DNA from: Paraburkholderia bannensis NBRC 103871 | Lineage (GTDB): Bacteria > Pseudomonadota > Gammaproteobacteria > Burkholderiales > Burkholderiaceae | Assembly: GCF_000685015.1 (NCBI RefSeq) | Contig: NZ_BAYA01000029.1 | Location: 47,820-111,819 of the forward strand | DNA length: 64,000 bases | Reading direction: 5' to 3' | Shown: piece by piece, positions 34,860 through 43,999 of the stretch | Layout: each line of letters begins with the position of its first letter | Position numbering within the stretch: the first letter of the stretch is position 1 | The notes under the pieces: generated by a model | Told to the model about the DNA's origin: nothing | The model's database searches: none | Seen by the model: only the letters and a program-made list of their open reading frames with translations | Translations under genes and position numbers: made by a program

Positions 34860-35698
34860 CAATGCGCCACGCCCAGCCAGCCGCCGCGCGGATGCGCGAC
34901 GACGTCCATCGGAATACCGTAGATCGATTCGAGCGTATCGGCCTGCATGAGCGCTTGCGGCGTGCCGCGCGCGAGCAGGCGGCCGCTGTGCAGGGCGATC
35001 AGTTCGTCGCTGAAACGCGCGGCCAGGTTGATGTCGTGCAGCACGATCACCACCGTCAATCCGCGCGTGTCGGCGAGCGTGCGCAACAGGCGCAGCACGT
35101 CGATCTGATGCGCGATGTCGAGCGCGGATGTCGGCTCGTCGAGCAGCAGGCAATCGGCGCCCTGTGCGACCAGCATCGCGAGCCAGACCCGTTGACGCTC
35201 GCCGCCCGAGAGGCGGTCGGCGAGTTGCGAGGCGAAGCGCGCGGTATCGGTGAGTTCGAGCGCTTCGTCGATCTTCTCGCGATCCGTTGCGCTTAGCCGC
35301 CCGAGCGCGCCATGCCACGGATAGCGGCCGAGCGCCACCAGCTCGCGCACTGTCATGTCCGCGGCGGCGGGCGGATGCTGCGGCAAGTACGCGATACGGC
35401 GCGCGAACTCGCGCGCGGGCCACGCCGCAAGATCGCGGCCGAGCAGTTGCACACGCCCGCGCGATGGCGCCTGCTGGCGAGCCAGCAGTTTGACGAGCGT
35501 GCTCTTGCCCGAGCCGTTATGGCCGATCAGCGCGCTCATGCGCCCGGCTTCGAGCGTGAGCGTGAGCGGCGCAAGCAGCGCGCGGCCGTCCGCGGCGTCG
35601 AAGGCGGCGCCTTCGAGCGTGTAGAGGGCCTCAGGACTCCGGGGCGCGGCGGCGAGGCCGTCGCGCTGCGGATCGGACAGGACATGCAGGTCATTCAA
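34859..35698 (-). CDS. fhuC: Iron-siderophore ABC ATPase (FhuC-like)
   Basis: A 279-residue ABC ATPase with Walker A GHNGSGKST, signature LSGGERQRVWLAML, Walker B CLLLDEPTSALD and the switch His in VLHDINLAARF. The RIAYLPQHPPAAADMTVREL segment is characteristic of FhuC/FecE importers. It energises the FhuB-like permease. It lies 42 bases downstream of the TonB receptor gene and overlaps the binding protein gene, so receptor, ATPase, binding protein and permease form one transcript. Confidence 0.94.
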   Translation of the reverse strand: MNDLHVLSDPQRDGLAAAPRSPEALYTLEGAAFDAADGRALLAPLTLTLEAGRMSALIGHNGSGKSTLVKLLARQQAPSRGRVQLLGRDLAAWPAREFARRIAYLPQHPPAAADMTVRELVALGRYPWHGALGRLSATDREKIDEALELTDTARFASQLADRLSGGERQRVWLAMLVAQGADCLLLDEPTSALDIAHQIDVLRLLRTLADTRGLTVVIVLHDINLAARFSDELIALHSGRLLARGTPQALMQADTLESIYGIPMDVVAHPRGGWLGVAH

Positions 35699-35740
35699 GG
35701 CGATGGACTCCTTCGCGTAGGGCGATCTTTAGCGCAACGC

Positions 35741-37936
35741 TCACCAGCGGTAGCGCGCGGTCGCGAGCACTTCGGCGCCGTCGGCGTACGTGCAGGTCAC
35801 GGCGCTGAAGCACGAAGCAATATAGGTGCGGTTGAACAGGTTCTTCGCGTTCAGCGAGAACAGCCAGTGCAGGCCGGTGTCGTAATGCACGGCGGCATCG
35901 ACGAGCGTCACCGACGGCACGCGAATCGAATTCGACTCGTCATAGCTCGCGCCGATATAGCGCACGCCGCCACCGAAGCCCAGGCCGCGCAACGGCCCGC
36001 CATGCAGCGTGTAATCGAGCCACGCCGACGCGACATTGCGCGGAATCCCCCAGACGGTCTTGCCCTGCAGCGAGGTGGTCTGTCCGGTAATCGTCGTCGC
36101 CGTGTCGTTCGATTCGGTGGTGACGTCATTCAGATAGGTGTACGAAACAGCCAGATTCAGATTGTTCGTGAGGCTCGCGTGACCTTCGAGTTCGAGGCCG
36201 CGTGCGCGCACTTCGCCGGCCTGGGTCGAGTAGCCGCTATGCTCAAGATCCGAGGTCAGCACGTTGTGCTCGGTGAGGTTGAACAGCGACGCCGTAATGA
36301 AGCTGTTATAGCCCGGCGGCTGATACTTCACGCCGACTTCGTATTGCTGCGCCGTGGTGGGCTTCGCCATGCCGCCGCCGTAAAGCGTGCCGACCACCGG
36401 ATTGAACGACTTCGAGAAGCTGGCGTAGGGCGCGAAACCGTTGTCGAACAGATAGACGAGGCCGGTGCGCCATGTGAACGCGCGCGCCGACTGCGATTCA
36501 TAGCTGGCCGTGACGGGATTGTTGTCGTCGCCGTCGGCCCAGTCCTCGCGCGCGCCAATCAGGAAGCGCCACTTTCCCCACGCCATCTGGTCTTGCGCAT
36601 AGACGCCAAGCTGCTTCTGGCGGATGTGATCGTAAGACGTCTCCGACGGCATCGTGTTGTTGCCGTAGACCGGCGCGAACACATCCAGCGACGGCGCGTC
36701 GAAACCCGAGCCCACGTCTTCGCCGTAGATCACGCGCTGGAAGTCGAAGCCGAACAGGATCGTGTGCGCGATGGGCCCGGTGTTGACCTTCGCCTGCGCC
36801 TGATTGTCGATCGTGAAGAACTTCGCGCTTTCGCGATTGAAGAACGTATAGCGGTTGAGTGTGGTGTTGGAACCCGATGCGTAGGCGTAGGGGAAGACGT
36901 TGGTGAGATCGTCCTTCACGTAGGTGTAGCGCGTGTTCTGGCGCACCGTCCACGTCGAGTCGAAGCGATGCTCGAACTGGTAGCCCACGCTGAACTGGGT
37001 GCGCGAGTGGCTATCGAATTCCGGGTCGCCCATGTTCGTATGCGACGAAATCTGCCCCGCCGGATTGCCCAGCACGGTGCCGACGGCGGGCACGAAGTTG
37101 TAGTAGCCCACGTCCGGATCGCGCTGGTATTTGGCCATCACGGTGAGCGTGGTGTTTTCGTCAGGCTTCCACGTGACGGCGGGCGCGACATAGATGTGCT
37201 TCTGGCGCGTGCCCTCGACCTGCGTGGCGCTGTCCAGACCCGTGGCCGTGAATCGGTAGGCGAGCTTGCCGTCGGACGTGATTGCGCCGCCCAGATCGAC
37301 GCCGGCCTGCATGCGGTCGTGGCTGCCGGTCGTGAGGAACACTTCGTGGATCGGCTCGGTGGTGGGCTGCTTGCTGACCAGATTGGCTACGCCGCCGGGA
37401 TTGGCCTGGCCGTACAGCACGGAAGCCGGGCCGTGCAAAACGTCGATGCGCTCCAGTCCGTACGTGTCGAAGTTCGGGAGCGCGTAGCCGTAGCTCGAAT
37501 CGCTCGGCAGGCGCGCGCCGTCCAGAAACTGTTCGAGCGTGAAGCCGCGGCTGAGCAGATAGGGCGCGCTTGCGGAAGACGCGCCGCGCAGTTCCGGCAA
37601 CACGCTAGCGGTGTAGCGCAGGGCTTCGGCGACGGTCTGTGCGCCTTGATCGGTCATCTGGTCGCGCGTCACCACGGAAACCGACTGGGGCGTCTCGATC
37701 AGCGGTGTGTCCGTTTTTGTGGCGGTCACGGCGCTGACTGGCACATAACCGTCGGCCGTGCCGGTCGCCGAGGATTCGCGTTTGCCGCTGATCTTGACCG
37801 TTGGCAGAGCAGTCGACGATCCCGCCGCGCTGCTATCTGTCGTGGCAGTTTGCGCATGCGCGCCCAGTGCGCCGCTCAAGAGGCAGAACAACAGCGTGTT
37901 GCTGAACGCGGTCGATACGCGAACCCCGGTTTTCAT
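35741..37936 (-). CDS. TonB-dependent siderophore receptor (FhuA/FhuE-like)
   Basis: The 731-residue outer-membrane receptor has a signal peptide (1-28), a plug domain (SVVTRDQMTDQGAQTVAEAL, LSRGF, ERIDVLHGPASVLYGQANPG), a 22-strand barrel and an aromatic C-terminal end (TARYRW) typical of TonB barrels. NLVSKQP and IDVLHGPAS match the FhuA/FhuE siderophore subclass. No N-terminal signalling extension is present, so regulation by a surface-signalling sigma factor is unlikely. A Fur-box-like site lies 20 bases before the start. Confidence 0.95.
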   Translation of the reverse strand: MKTGVRVSTAFSNTLLFCLLSGALGAHAQTATTDSSAAGSSTALPTVKISGKRESSATGTADGYVPVSAVTATKTDTPLIETPQSVSVVTRDQMTDQGAQTVAEALRYTASVLPELRGASSASAPYLLSRGFTLEQFLDGARLPSDSSYGYALPNFDTYGLERIDVLHGPASVLYGQANPGGVANLVSKQPTTEPIHEVFLTTGSHDRMQAGVDLGGAITSDGKLAYRFTATGLDSATQVEGTRQKHIYVAPAVTWKPDENTTLTVMAKYQRDPDVGYYNFVPAVGTVLGNPAGQISSHTNMGDPEFDSHSRTQFSVGYQFEHRFDSTWTVRQNTRYTYVKDDLTNVFPYAYASGSNTTLNRYTFFNRESAKFFTIDNQAQAKVNTGPIAHTILFGFDFQRVIYGEDVGSGFDAPSLDVFAPVYGNNTMPSETSYDHIRQKQLGVYAQDQMAWGKWRFLIGAREDWADGDDNNPVTASYESQSARAFTWRTGLVYLFDNGFAPYASFSKSFNPVVGTLYGGGMAKPTTAQQYEVGVKYQPPGYNSFITASLFNLTEHNVLTSDLEHSGYSTQAGEVRARGLELEGHASLTNNLNLAVSYTYLNDVTTESNDTATTITGQTTSLQGKTVWGIPRNVASAWLDYTLHGGPLRGLGFGGGVRYIGASYDESNSIRVPSVTLVDAAVHYDTGLHWLFSLNAKNLFNRTYIASCFSAVTCTYADGAEVLATARYRW

Positions 37937-37957
37937 AAGTCGTTCCCTTTCTTTGAT

Positions 37958-37978
37958 GAATGATAATGCGAATGATTC
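37958..37978. promoter_or_regulatory. Fur-box-like site before the TonB receptor
   Basis: TGATAATGCGAATGATT at 37961-37977 matches 14 of 17 positions of the core Fur consensus. It sits just upstream of the receptor gene start, so iron repression of the uptake operon is expected. Confidence 0.65.
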
Positions 37979-38120
37979 GTTTTACAAATTGTGAAACTGA
38001 TGCGGCACTGCGCGGGGACACTCTTGGCGGCGGCTAAACGCGTTCAGACCGGTGGGGAACGGCTGCGGATTGACCGGATGTGCGGCAAGCCGTGACTTTA
38101 ATCTGATACGCTGTCTCTAG

Positions 38121-38161
38121 TCAGGACAATTTTTCCGCTGATTTGGTCAAATATGTCCTGA
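38121..38161. promoter_or_regulatory. Perfect 8-bp inverted repeat in the receptor/regulator gap
   Basis: TCAGGACA (38121-38128) is mirrored by TGTCCTGA (38154-38161) with a 25-base centre that also contains GGACAATTTTTCC. It lies upstream of the AraC gene at 38199 and of the divergent TonB receptor. The GGACA/TGTCC word recurs before the second AraC gene (39172), which suggests a shared operator. Confidence 0.5.
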
Positions 38162-38198
38162 TTGATTCACAAAATAGAAAAAGTGAACCAGACAAGAC

Positions 38199-38984
38199 AT
38201 GTCCTCAGCAAAATTACAGACCTTCGGCGCTGGCATGGCGGCCCGCAAGGTGATTCCGCAGTCGCTGGATTACGCGGATGGCGCGCGTGAAATTGCCCAT
38301 ATTCATCATCGCGCGCAACTGATCTACACCACCAGCGGGGTTGTCCGGATCATGACGCCGGACAGCCTCTGGATCGTCACGCCGGCCCATGCGCTGCTGA
38401 TTGGCTCGCAGGTCGAGCACGAACTTTCCATGCTCGGCGACGTGTCGTTGCGCACGCTCTATATCGATCCGGCCGCGCTGGCGGTGCCGGAGCCGCACTG
38501 CCGCCCGATCGTTGCGGGCGAGTTGTTGCGGGCGGCGCTGCTTGGGCTGTGCGCCGCCAGTGCGGACGCGGCGGGTAGTCGGCGTGCCGCCCTGCTCGAA
38601 CCGCTTCTTCTCGATCTGCTCGACACCGCCGCGCGTGCGGACGAAGTCACGCGCCTGCCTCTGCCGACTGAAGAGCGGCTGCGCCACATCTGCTCAAGCC
38701 TGATCGCGCAGGCGGCGAACAACGAGACGCTGGATCAATGGGCAGAGAACGTGGGCGCCAGCGCCCGCACGATCGCGCGGCATTTTCGCAGTGAGACCGG
38801 CCTGAGTTTCGGCGAGTGGCGCGAGCAGTTGCGCATGGCACAGGCGAAGTCGTGGCTTGCGGTCGGACACGCGCCCGCCGATATCGCCCGCGAACTGGGT
38901 TATGCCGACGCGCGCACCTTTGCGGTGATGTTCCGGCGTGCGAGCGGCGTGACGCCACAGCAATTTCTGGAGCGCGCGCCATGA
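38199..38984 (+). CDS. AraC-family regulator with cupin domain (first paralogue)
   Basis: A 261-residue protein with an N-terminal cupin-like sensor (REIAHIHHRAQLIYTTSGVV, about 28-100) and a C-terminal double helix-turn-helix (TLDQWAENVGASARTIARHF, DIARELGYADARTFAVMFRR). It diverges from the TonB receptor gene and probably activates siderophore uptake when the ligand is present; the ligand is inference. Its closest relative in the window is the AraC gene at 39197. Confidence 0.92.
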   Translation: MSSAKLQTFGAGMAARKVIPQSLDYADGAREIAHIHHRAQLIYTTSGVVRIMTPDSLWIVTPAHALLIGSQVEHELSMLGDVSLRTLYIDPAALAVPEPHCRPIVAGELLRAALLGLCAASADAAGSRRAALLEPLLLDLLDTAARADEVTRLPLPTEERLRHICSSLIAQAANNETLDQWAENVGASARTIARHFRSETGLSFGEWREQLRMAQAKSWLAVGHAPADIARELGYADARTFAVMFRRASGVTPQQFLERAP

Positions 38985-39090
38985 CTGGCTGGATGGCCCG
39001 TCATCCTCAACGGGCCAAAGACCCCATCGGATAGAGGCCGCCCGCGATGCTCGCGGCTGGACTTTCGTCGACGATCCGCAAGCTGTACGT

Positions 39091-39111
39091 TAATGATAAT
39101 GCTTCTTATTC
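39091..39111. promoter_or_regulatory. Fur-box-like site before the second AraC gene
   Basis: TAATGATAAT at 39091-39100 continues into GCTTCTTATTC, matching about 13 of 17 core Fur positions. A TATAAT -10-like hexamer lies at 39124-39129. Iron repression of the regulator gene is likely. Confidence 0.55.
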
Positions 39112-39171
39112 ACTTGGTGGGGTTATAATTCCCACGACGAAAACGTCGCGGGCAAACGGTGGGCCAAACCA

Positions 39172-39183
39172 GACAATTTTGTC
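39172..39183. promoter_or_regulatory. GACAA-TT-TTGTC dyad before the second AraC gene
   Basis: A perfect five-base inverted repeat around TT, ending 13 bases before the ATG at 39197. A related word, GGACAATTTTTCC, occurs upstream of the first AraC gene, so it may bind one or both paralogues. Confidence 0.45.
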
Positions 39184-39196
39184 CGGATCGAGTGTT

Positions 39197-40075
39197 ATGA
39201 AGGGATTTTCGAGCAGAGTGGACAGCGCGGACGTTGTGGACACCGAACAGACTGGGCAGACCGGGCCGGGCGAGCCAGCACTTGCCAGCGCCGGTTCGCC
39301 AAAGCGCCCGTTGCCCGCTGTCTTTGGCGAGGCGATCGAGTACGAATCGGGCGCGCGTGAAAGCACGCACACACATCCGCGCGCGCAGTTGCTCTACGCC
39401 ACCAGCGGCCTGATTCGCGTGCGTACGCCCGCCGCGAGCTGGGTGGTGACACCCAATTGCGCGATGCTCGTTCCGCCGCGCATCGAACACGCACTGGAGA
39501 TGGTCGGCAAGGTCGGATTCCGCACGCTTTATGTCGAGCCGTGCCCGATGTGCGGGACTAACGAGGGCCGCCTGCTGCCCGTCAGCGCCCTGTTGCGCGA
39601 GGCGATCCTCGCGATGGTCGGCGAACCATTGCATCCGCGTCCACCTGGCAGTCTCGCCGATACACTCACGCAGTTGATCGTCACCCTGCTCAGCACGGCC
39701 GCGCCGGGTGACGAGCGCCTGGGCCGCTTACCGCTGCCGCAGCATCCGCGGCTGCTGCGCATCTGCCAGGCGTTGATGGCGCAACCGGACAACAACGATT
39801 CACTGGATGATTGGGGCGACCGTTTCGGCGCGAGTTCACGCACGCTCGCGCGGCATTTCCAGCGCGAAACCGGCATGCCGTTTGCAAGGTGGCGCGAGCA
39901 GATGCGCGTATCCGAAGCGATGTGCCTGTTGTCGACCAACACGCCGATCGACGAAGTTGCCCGCTATCTCGGTTACGCCGACGCCAATTCTTTCTCCGCC
40001 ATGTTCAAGCGCGTACTGCAGATGACGCCGCTGAAATACCAGTCGATGATGCACGGCGCCGCTTTCGAAGCTTAG
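39197..40075 (+). CDS. AraC-family regulator with cupin domain (second paralogue)
   Basis: A 292-residue paralogue of the preceding regulator: THTHPRAQLLYATSGLIRV in the sensor and SLDDWGDRFGASSRTLARHF plus DEVARYLGYADANSFSAMFK in the helix-turn-helix region. The frame is open from 39047, but that would include the Fur-like box and the -10-like sequence, so I place the start at ATG 39197. An N-terminal tail of about 40 residues (TEQTGQTGPGEP) is extra relative to the first copy. Tandem duplication of a regulator of siderophore uptake is likely. Confidence 0.88.
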   Translation: MKGFSSRVDSADVVDTEQTGQTGPGEPALASAGSPKRPLPAVFGEAIEYESGARESTHTHPRAQLLYATSGLIRVRTPAASWVVTPNCAMLVPPRIEHALEMVGKVGFRTLYVEPCPMCGTNEGRLLPVSALLREAILAMVGEPLHPRPPGSLADTLTQLIVTLLSTAAPGDERLGRLPLPQHPRLLRICQALMAQPDNNDSLDDWGDRFGASSRTLARHFQRETGMPFARWREQMRVSEAMCLLSTNTPIDEVARYLGYADANSFSAMFKRVLQMTPLKYQSMMHGAAFEA

Positions 40076-40425
40076 CCAGCGCAATACGATCGCGCGCGAG
40101 CTATCGACTCGCGTGGCACTTTTCTATTCTATTTCGATGTATTGTCTGCGCCCGCAGACGTCCCCCTGAGATAGCCGGGTTCCCGGCATTCATCGCTAAT
40201 TTCCGCGAAGCAAACGTCCTTTTTTCTGTTCCCAAATCAAATCGGCTTGCACCAAACCAGAATTCATTTGCGTCTCACCACGCCCGCTCCCACCCAACCA
40301 GGGTTTTTGGCAGGATTGCAACACTTGATGCGAAGAAGTAGAGTGTCGCAACAATTGGTTTACTGTCGAAATGTAGGGCCGCATGGGTGTCGGGCTACGT
40401 GATCCGGCCGAGGAGAAAAGACGCA
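40076..40425. other. Intergenic region with two small hairpins
   Basis: Two stem-loops lie close together after the AraC gene: GTCTGC/GCAGAC (40144-40159) and GCCGGG/CCCGGC (40174-40187). No T-tract follows. The rest is mostly AT-rich DNA holding the promoter of the symporter gene, whose ribosome-binding site AGGAG is at 40411-40415. No CDS is supported. Confidence 0.5.
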
Positions 40426-41739
40426 ATGAAACGCTTGAAGCTGACGACCTGGATCGTCATTGGGATGGTGCTCGGGATTGCCACGGGCTACGCCTGTCAT
40501 CGCGCGATTGGCGACGTGCAGACGCTCAAGTCCGTCGCCGATGCCTTCGGCCTCGTCACCGACCTGTTCCTGCGGCTCATCAAGATGATCGTCGCGCCGC
40601 TCGTGTTCACGACACTCGTGGTGGGCGTGGGCAAGATGGGCGACGCAAAGGCGGTGGGGCGCATCGGCGTGCGCACGATCGCGTGGTTCCTGGGCGCGAC
40701 GTTCGTTTCGCTGCTGCTGGGCGCGCTGGTGGCGAACTGGCTCCAGCCGGGCGCGGGCCTGCATCTGCCGCTGCCCGACGCGCACGCAGCCACCGGCATC
40801 CAGGCCGGTTCGATCTCGCTCAAGGAATTCCTCACGCACCTCGTGCCCAAGAGCATCGTGCAGGCGATGGCCGAAAACGAGATCCTGCAGATCGTTGTGT
40901 TCGCAGCGTTCTTCAGCCTCGGCATCATCGCGATCGGCGAGCCTGCGAAGGGCATTGTTTCGTTACTCGAACAGATTTCAGCGGTGATGTTCAAGGTCAC
41001 CGGCTACGTGATGGCGTTCGCGCCGGTGGCCGTGTTCGCGGCGCTGGCGCACGTGGTCGCCGTGCAGGGCCTGGGCGTGCTGCTCAGCTATGGCACGTTC
41101 ATGGGCGTGTTTATCGGCGCGCTGGTGTTGTTGTGGTGCGCGATTGTGGGCGCGGGCGCTCTGGTGCTCGGTGGCCGCGTGTTCGGCCTCGTGCAGGCCG
41201 TGCGTTTGCCGATGCTGCTGGCGTTCAGCACGGCAAGCAGCGAATCGGCGTATCCGAAGCTGCTGGAGCAGCTCGAACGCAGCGGCGTGCCGCGCCGTAT
41301 TTCGAGCTTCGTGCTGCCGCTGGGCTATTCGTTCAACCTCGACGGATCGATGATTTATTGCACCTTTGCGACGCTGTTCATCGCGCAGGCCTACGGCATT
41401 CATCTGTCGTTCATGCAGCAGGCCACGATGCTGGCGATCCTGATGCTCACGAGCAAGGGCATGGCGGCGGTGCCCAAAGCTTCGCTCGTGGTGATCGCGG
41501 CGACGCTCGGCCAGTTCAACATTCCCGAAGCGGGCCTGCTGCTGATCATGGGCGTGGACACGTTCCTGGACATGGGCCGCACGGCGACCAACGTGCTTGG
41601 CAACAGCGTGGCCGCAGCGGTGGTGACGAAGTGGGAAGGGCAGCTGGGCGCGGTAATGAGCGACGAAGAATACGAGGCGCTCGTGAGTGAACGCGAACAG
41701 GCGGGCGGCGAAGCCCGTGCAGAGGGCGCACTGGCTTGA
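40426..41739 (+). CDS. Dicarboxylate/amino acid:cation symporter (DAACS family)
   Basis: A 437-residue glutamate-transporter-fold symporter. Hairpin 1 shows FSTASSESAYPKLLEQL, and the helix-7 motif is GYSFNLDGSMIY, one residue away from the canonical NLDGT form. Hairpin 2 contains LTSKGMAAVPKASL and the helix-8 Asp region is VDTFLDMGRTATNVLGNS. It imports C4-dicarboxylates or acidic amino acids with H+ or Na+. An in-frame GTG at 40387 is possible, but AGGAG before ATG 40426 decides the start. It stands as a single gene. Confidence 0.93.
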   Translation: MKRLKLTTWIVIGMVLGIATGYACHRAIGDVQTLKSVADAFGLVTDLFLRLIKMIVAPLVFTTLVVGVGKMGDAKAVGRIGVRTIAWFLGATFVSLLLGALVANWLQPGAGLHLPLPDAHAATGIQAGSISLKEFLTHLVPKSIVQAMAENEILQIVVFAAFFSLGIIAIGEPAKGIVSLLEQISAVMFKVTGYVMAFAPVAVFAALAHVVAVQGLGVLLSYGTFMGVFIGALVLLWCAIVGAGALVLGGRVFGLVQAVRLPMLLAFSTASSESAYPKLLEQLERSGVPRRISSFVLPLGYSFNLDGSMIYCTFATLFIAQAYGIHLSFMQQATMLAILMLTSKGMAAVPKASLVVIAATLGQFNIPEAGLLLIMGVDTFLDMGRTATNVLGNSVAAAVVTKWEGQLGAVMSDEEYEALVSEREQAGGEARAEGALA

Positions 41740-41768
41740 AAAGCGGGCGAAAGCCGAAGAAGGCAAGA

Positions 41769-41802
41769 GGTCAAGGCTTGCTCGCGCAGGCCGGCCTTGA
41801 CC
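41769..41802 (+). terminator. Nine-base stem-loop after the symporter gene
   Basis: GGTCAAGGC at 41769-41777 pairs perfectly with GCCTTGACC at 41794-41802, 30 bases after the symporter stop. There is no T-tract, so it could be a terminator aid or an mRNA 3' stabiliser. Confidence 0.45.
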
Positions 41803-42690
41803 GTCGATCACGCACGCAGCGTGTCAGGCTGCGATCAGGCCAGGCTCAACACCACACGACGCGGTCGTACGCCACGGTACGCCGGTACACGTTCTTGCCG
41901 CGCCAGCTCGAAAATTCCATGTAGGCACATTCGAGCACCAGGATCCAGTTCGTTACGCGCATTGCCTTCCCCATCGTTGGTTTGAATGCAGAGCCAGTCT
42001 AGGGCCGCGTCATGCGAGGCGAATCCTCGAGCAAGCGCGTTTTGACCGCTCAATTCAGGCATTCGTACCGAAGCCCCGACGCCTCGGTGAAGTTCTTACC
42101 GTGCTGCACCGCAACTCCGGTGCCTGCTCCTGCCGTGCCGGATTCTCCGGCTGTTCCGCCCCTTTGATTGCGTGGCGGATATCGGCGATCTTCGGGCGTT
42201 TCCCGGACGCTTCGCCAATCATCGATCTACTCGCACGACCACTCCGTGCGCTTGCGGACGTTGCGCTGCAAAAATGCCGGCTTTTTCGTTGTGCGCGCAC
42301 CCGATGCGTAGCCGCTTTAGCTGCCGATCTGGCTGCCGGTGTTTCGCCGATATGGCGGTTAAGCGCGAAACCTGCACCATAAAAATGCGGGTCATCGTGC
42401 CCTTATCCGTCAAGATCGCCGCGTTTTCGGCCAGGGGCGCCGCGCAGGCAAAACGAGCCGCTATGCTTGCTCTGTCGCATCGCCCGCTCCTGCAATCGAC
42501 GCGATGTTGTGGCGTGTCATGTGACGCTTCATATGACGCCTCACGTCACCTTCCCAGCCCACTTTTTTCTTGCGTTTCCTTACTGGCAAACGCAGCGTCT
42601 GCACCGTTTATTCCGTATTCAGCCGATGCGCGCATCGCCCGCGCGCTCGCGTGCGGTCCCGAGATGGCCTCCCCCGCCGTCTCGCTCTTC

Positions 42691-42725
42691 ACCTGCCGTG
42701 TCCGCGAGGGACGGCAGGTTTTTTT
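42691..42725 (+). terminator. Strong Rho-independent terminator without an upstream gene
   Basis: ACCTGCCGT (42691-42699) pairs perfectly with ACGGCAGGT (42711-42719) through an 11-base loop, followed directly by a run of T to 42725. It reads on the plus strand and lies 170 bases before the Rieske oxygenase start. It could end a small RNA or act as an attenuator in the oxygenase leader. Confidence 0.85.
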
Positions 42726-42894
42726 CTGGTGCGCGGCGCTGGCGGACTTTGTGCCGTGCGCGCGAACATGTCGTGCGGCAAGCGCGCGTATTAGACTGGC
42801 GCGACGAGCTAGTGGGGCAGTACCGCAAGCGCACTGCAACGTCCCGCTCGCGCCATCGTTCTACGCTTTTCACGCGCATCGCCGCACACAGTTC

Positions 42895-43977
42895 ATGCTC
42901 AAGAATCTCTGGTACGTCGTGGCCGCTTCGGCCGATCTGCGCGACGCGCTTTTGCCTGTCACGGTGCTCGGCCATCGCTTCGTCGCGTATCGCGACGCGA
43001 CGGGCGCGGCGCGCGTGCTGTCCGATATCTGCGTGCACCGCGGCGCGTCGCTGAGCGCGGGCCGGCGCGTCAACGGCGAAGTCCAGTGCCCGTATCACGG
43101 CTGGCGCTATGGCGGCGACGGCGTATGCACGCACATTCCCGCGCAGCCGGACGCGCGCGTGCCCGCCAAAGCGCGCGTGGACGGCTATCCCGTGATCGAG
43201 CGGCACGGCTGGGTCTGGGCGTTCCTCGGCGACCTGCCGCAGGCCGAACGCCCGCCGTTACCCGCGCTCGACTGGGCCGACGATCCCAGCGTGCGCGTGA
43301 TCCACGGCACGTTCGACTGGCGCGCCAACTGGGAGCGCATCGTCGAAAACGGCCTGGACTTCGCCCATGCGCCGTTCGTGCATGGCAGTTCATTCGGCGC
43401 GCCCGATCGCCCGGAAATCGACAGCGTCGAAGTCGGCGGGGCGAGCGACTGGGGCGCGCATGCGCAACTCGTGATGCGCCGCCCGGTGCGCAAGGGCCTG
43501 CTGCGCCGCAAGCCCACGGGCGAGCACGTGGACGTCATCACGCAGACGGGTTTTCACCTGAGCGGGCCGTGCGCGACGCTCGAACTCACGCTCGGCAACG
43601 GTTGGCGGATTTTCATTGCGTCGGCGCATGTGCCGGTGGATGCGCTGCACACGCGCACGTACTGGATGATGGGCCGCACGTTCCTGAAGCAGGGGATCTG
43701 GGACGGGCGTTTCCGGCAGCGCAATCTGCGCATTTTCGCCGAGGATCACGCGGTGCTCGAACGCATCAGACCGGCGTGCGTGCCCGAGGGCTGGCAGAGC
43801 GAAGTGTCGGTGAAGTCGGACGCGTTGCAGATTGCGTTCCGGCAGCGCGTGCGGGCGCTGGAACAGCGCGGCTGGCTGGTGAACGAAGCGGCGCAGGACG
43901 ACGCGCGCCGCGAGGTGAAGGTGATCGCCTGCCCGGCGCGCCGCGAAGTGAGCACATGGGCGCTGGAGGCTTGTTGA
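42895..43977 (+). CDS. Rieske non-heme iron oxygenase, alpha subunit
   Basis: The 360-residue oxygenase has an N-terminal Rieske [2Fe-2S] domain with Cys46-x-His48 (CVHRG) and Cys65-x2-His68 (CPYHGW). The catalytic mononuclear iron motif follows in ENGLDFAHAPFVHG (D-x2-H-x4-H). It resembles the vanillate O-demethylase / pheophorbide oxygenase-like class that hydroxylates or demethylates small ring compounds. No reductase gene is adjacent, so electrons must come from elsewhere. The ATG at 42895 starts the canonical LWYVVA strand. The substrate is unknown; the KAS III gene follows after 172 bases. Confidence 0.9.
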   Translation: MLKNLWYVVAASADLRDALLPVTVLGHRFVAYRDATGAARVLSDICVHRGASLSAGRRVNGEVQCPYHGWRYGGDGVCTHIPAQPDARVPAKARVDGYPVIERHGWVWAFLGDLPQAERPPLPALDWADDPSVRVIHGTFDWRANWERIVENGLDFAHAPFVHGSSFGAPDRPEIDSVEVGGASDWGAHAQLVMRRPVRKGLLRRKPTGEHVDVITQTGFHLSGPCATLELTLGNGWRIFIASAHVPVDALHTRTYWMMGRTFLKQGIWDGRFRQRNLRIFAEDHAVLERIRPACVPEGWQSEVSVKSDALQIAFRQRVRALEQRGWLVNEAAQDDARREVKVIACPARREVSTWALEAC

Positions 43978-43999
43978 CCGTTTGCTTCGCCATGGAAAG

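Larger units (their letters stand above)
41740..42894. other. 1.1 kb region without a supported gene
   Basis: No frame here shows a recognisable family or a good start. The frame of the Rieske oxygenase stays open far upstream, but the translated sequence is not protein-like before 42895. Two structures stand out: a hairpin after the symporter gene (41769-41802) and a strong intrinsic terminator (42691-42725). An unannotated small RNA ending at that terminator is possible. Confidence 0.55.

Noticed and set aside
35312..37963. Very long open frame antisense to the TonB receptor (about 880 codons)
   Set aside because: It is a shadow of the receptor gene created by GC-rich codon bias; its translation is Arg/His-rich with no family signature.
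42172..42894. Upstream extension of the Rieske oxygenase frame
   Set aside because: The extension is not protein-like, contains the strong terminator and has no ribosome-binding site; the ATG at 42895 starts the canonical Rieske strand.
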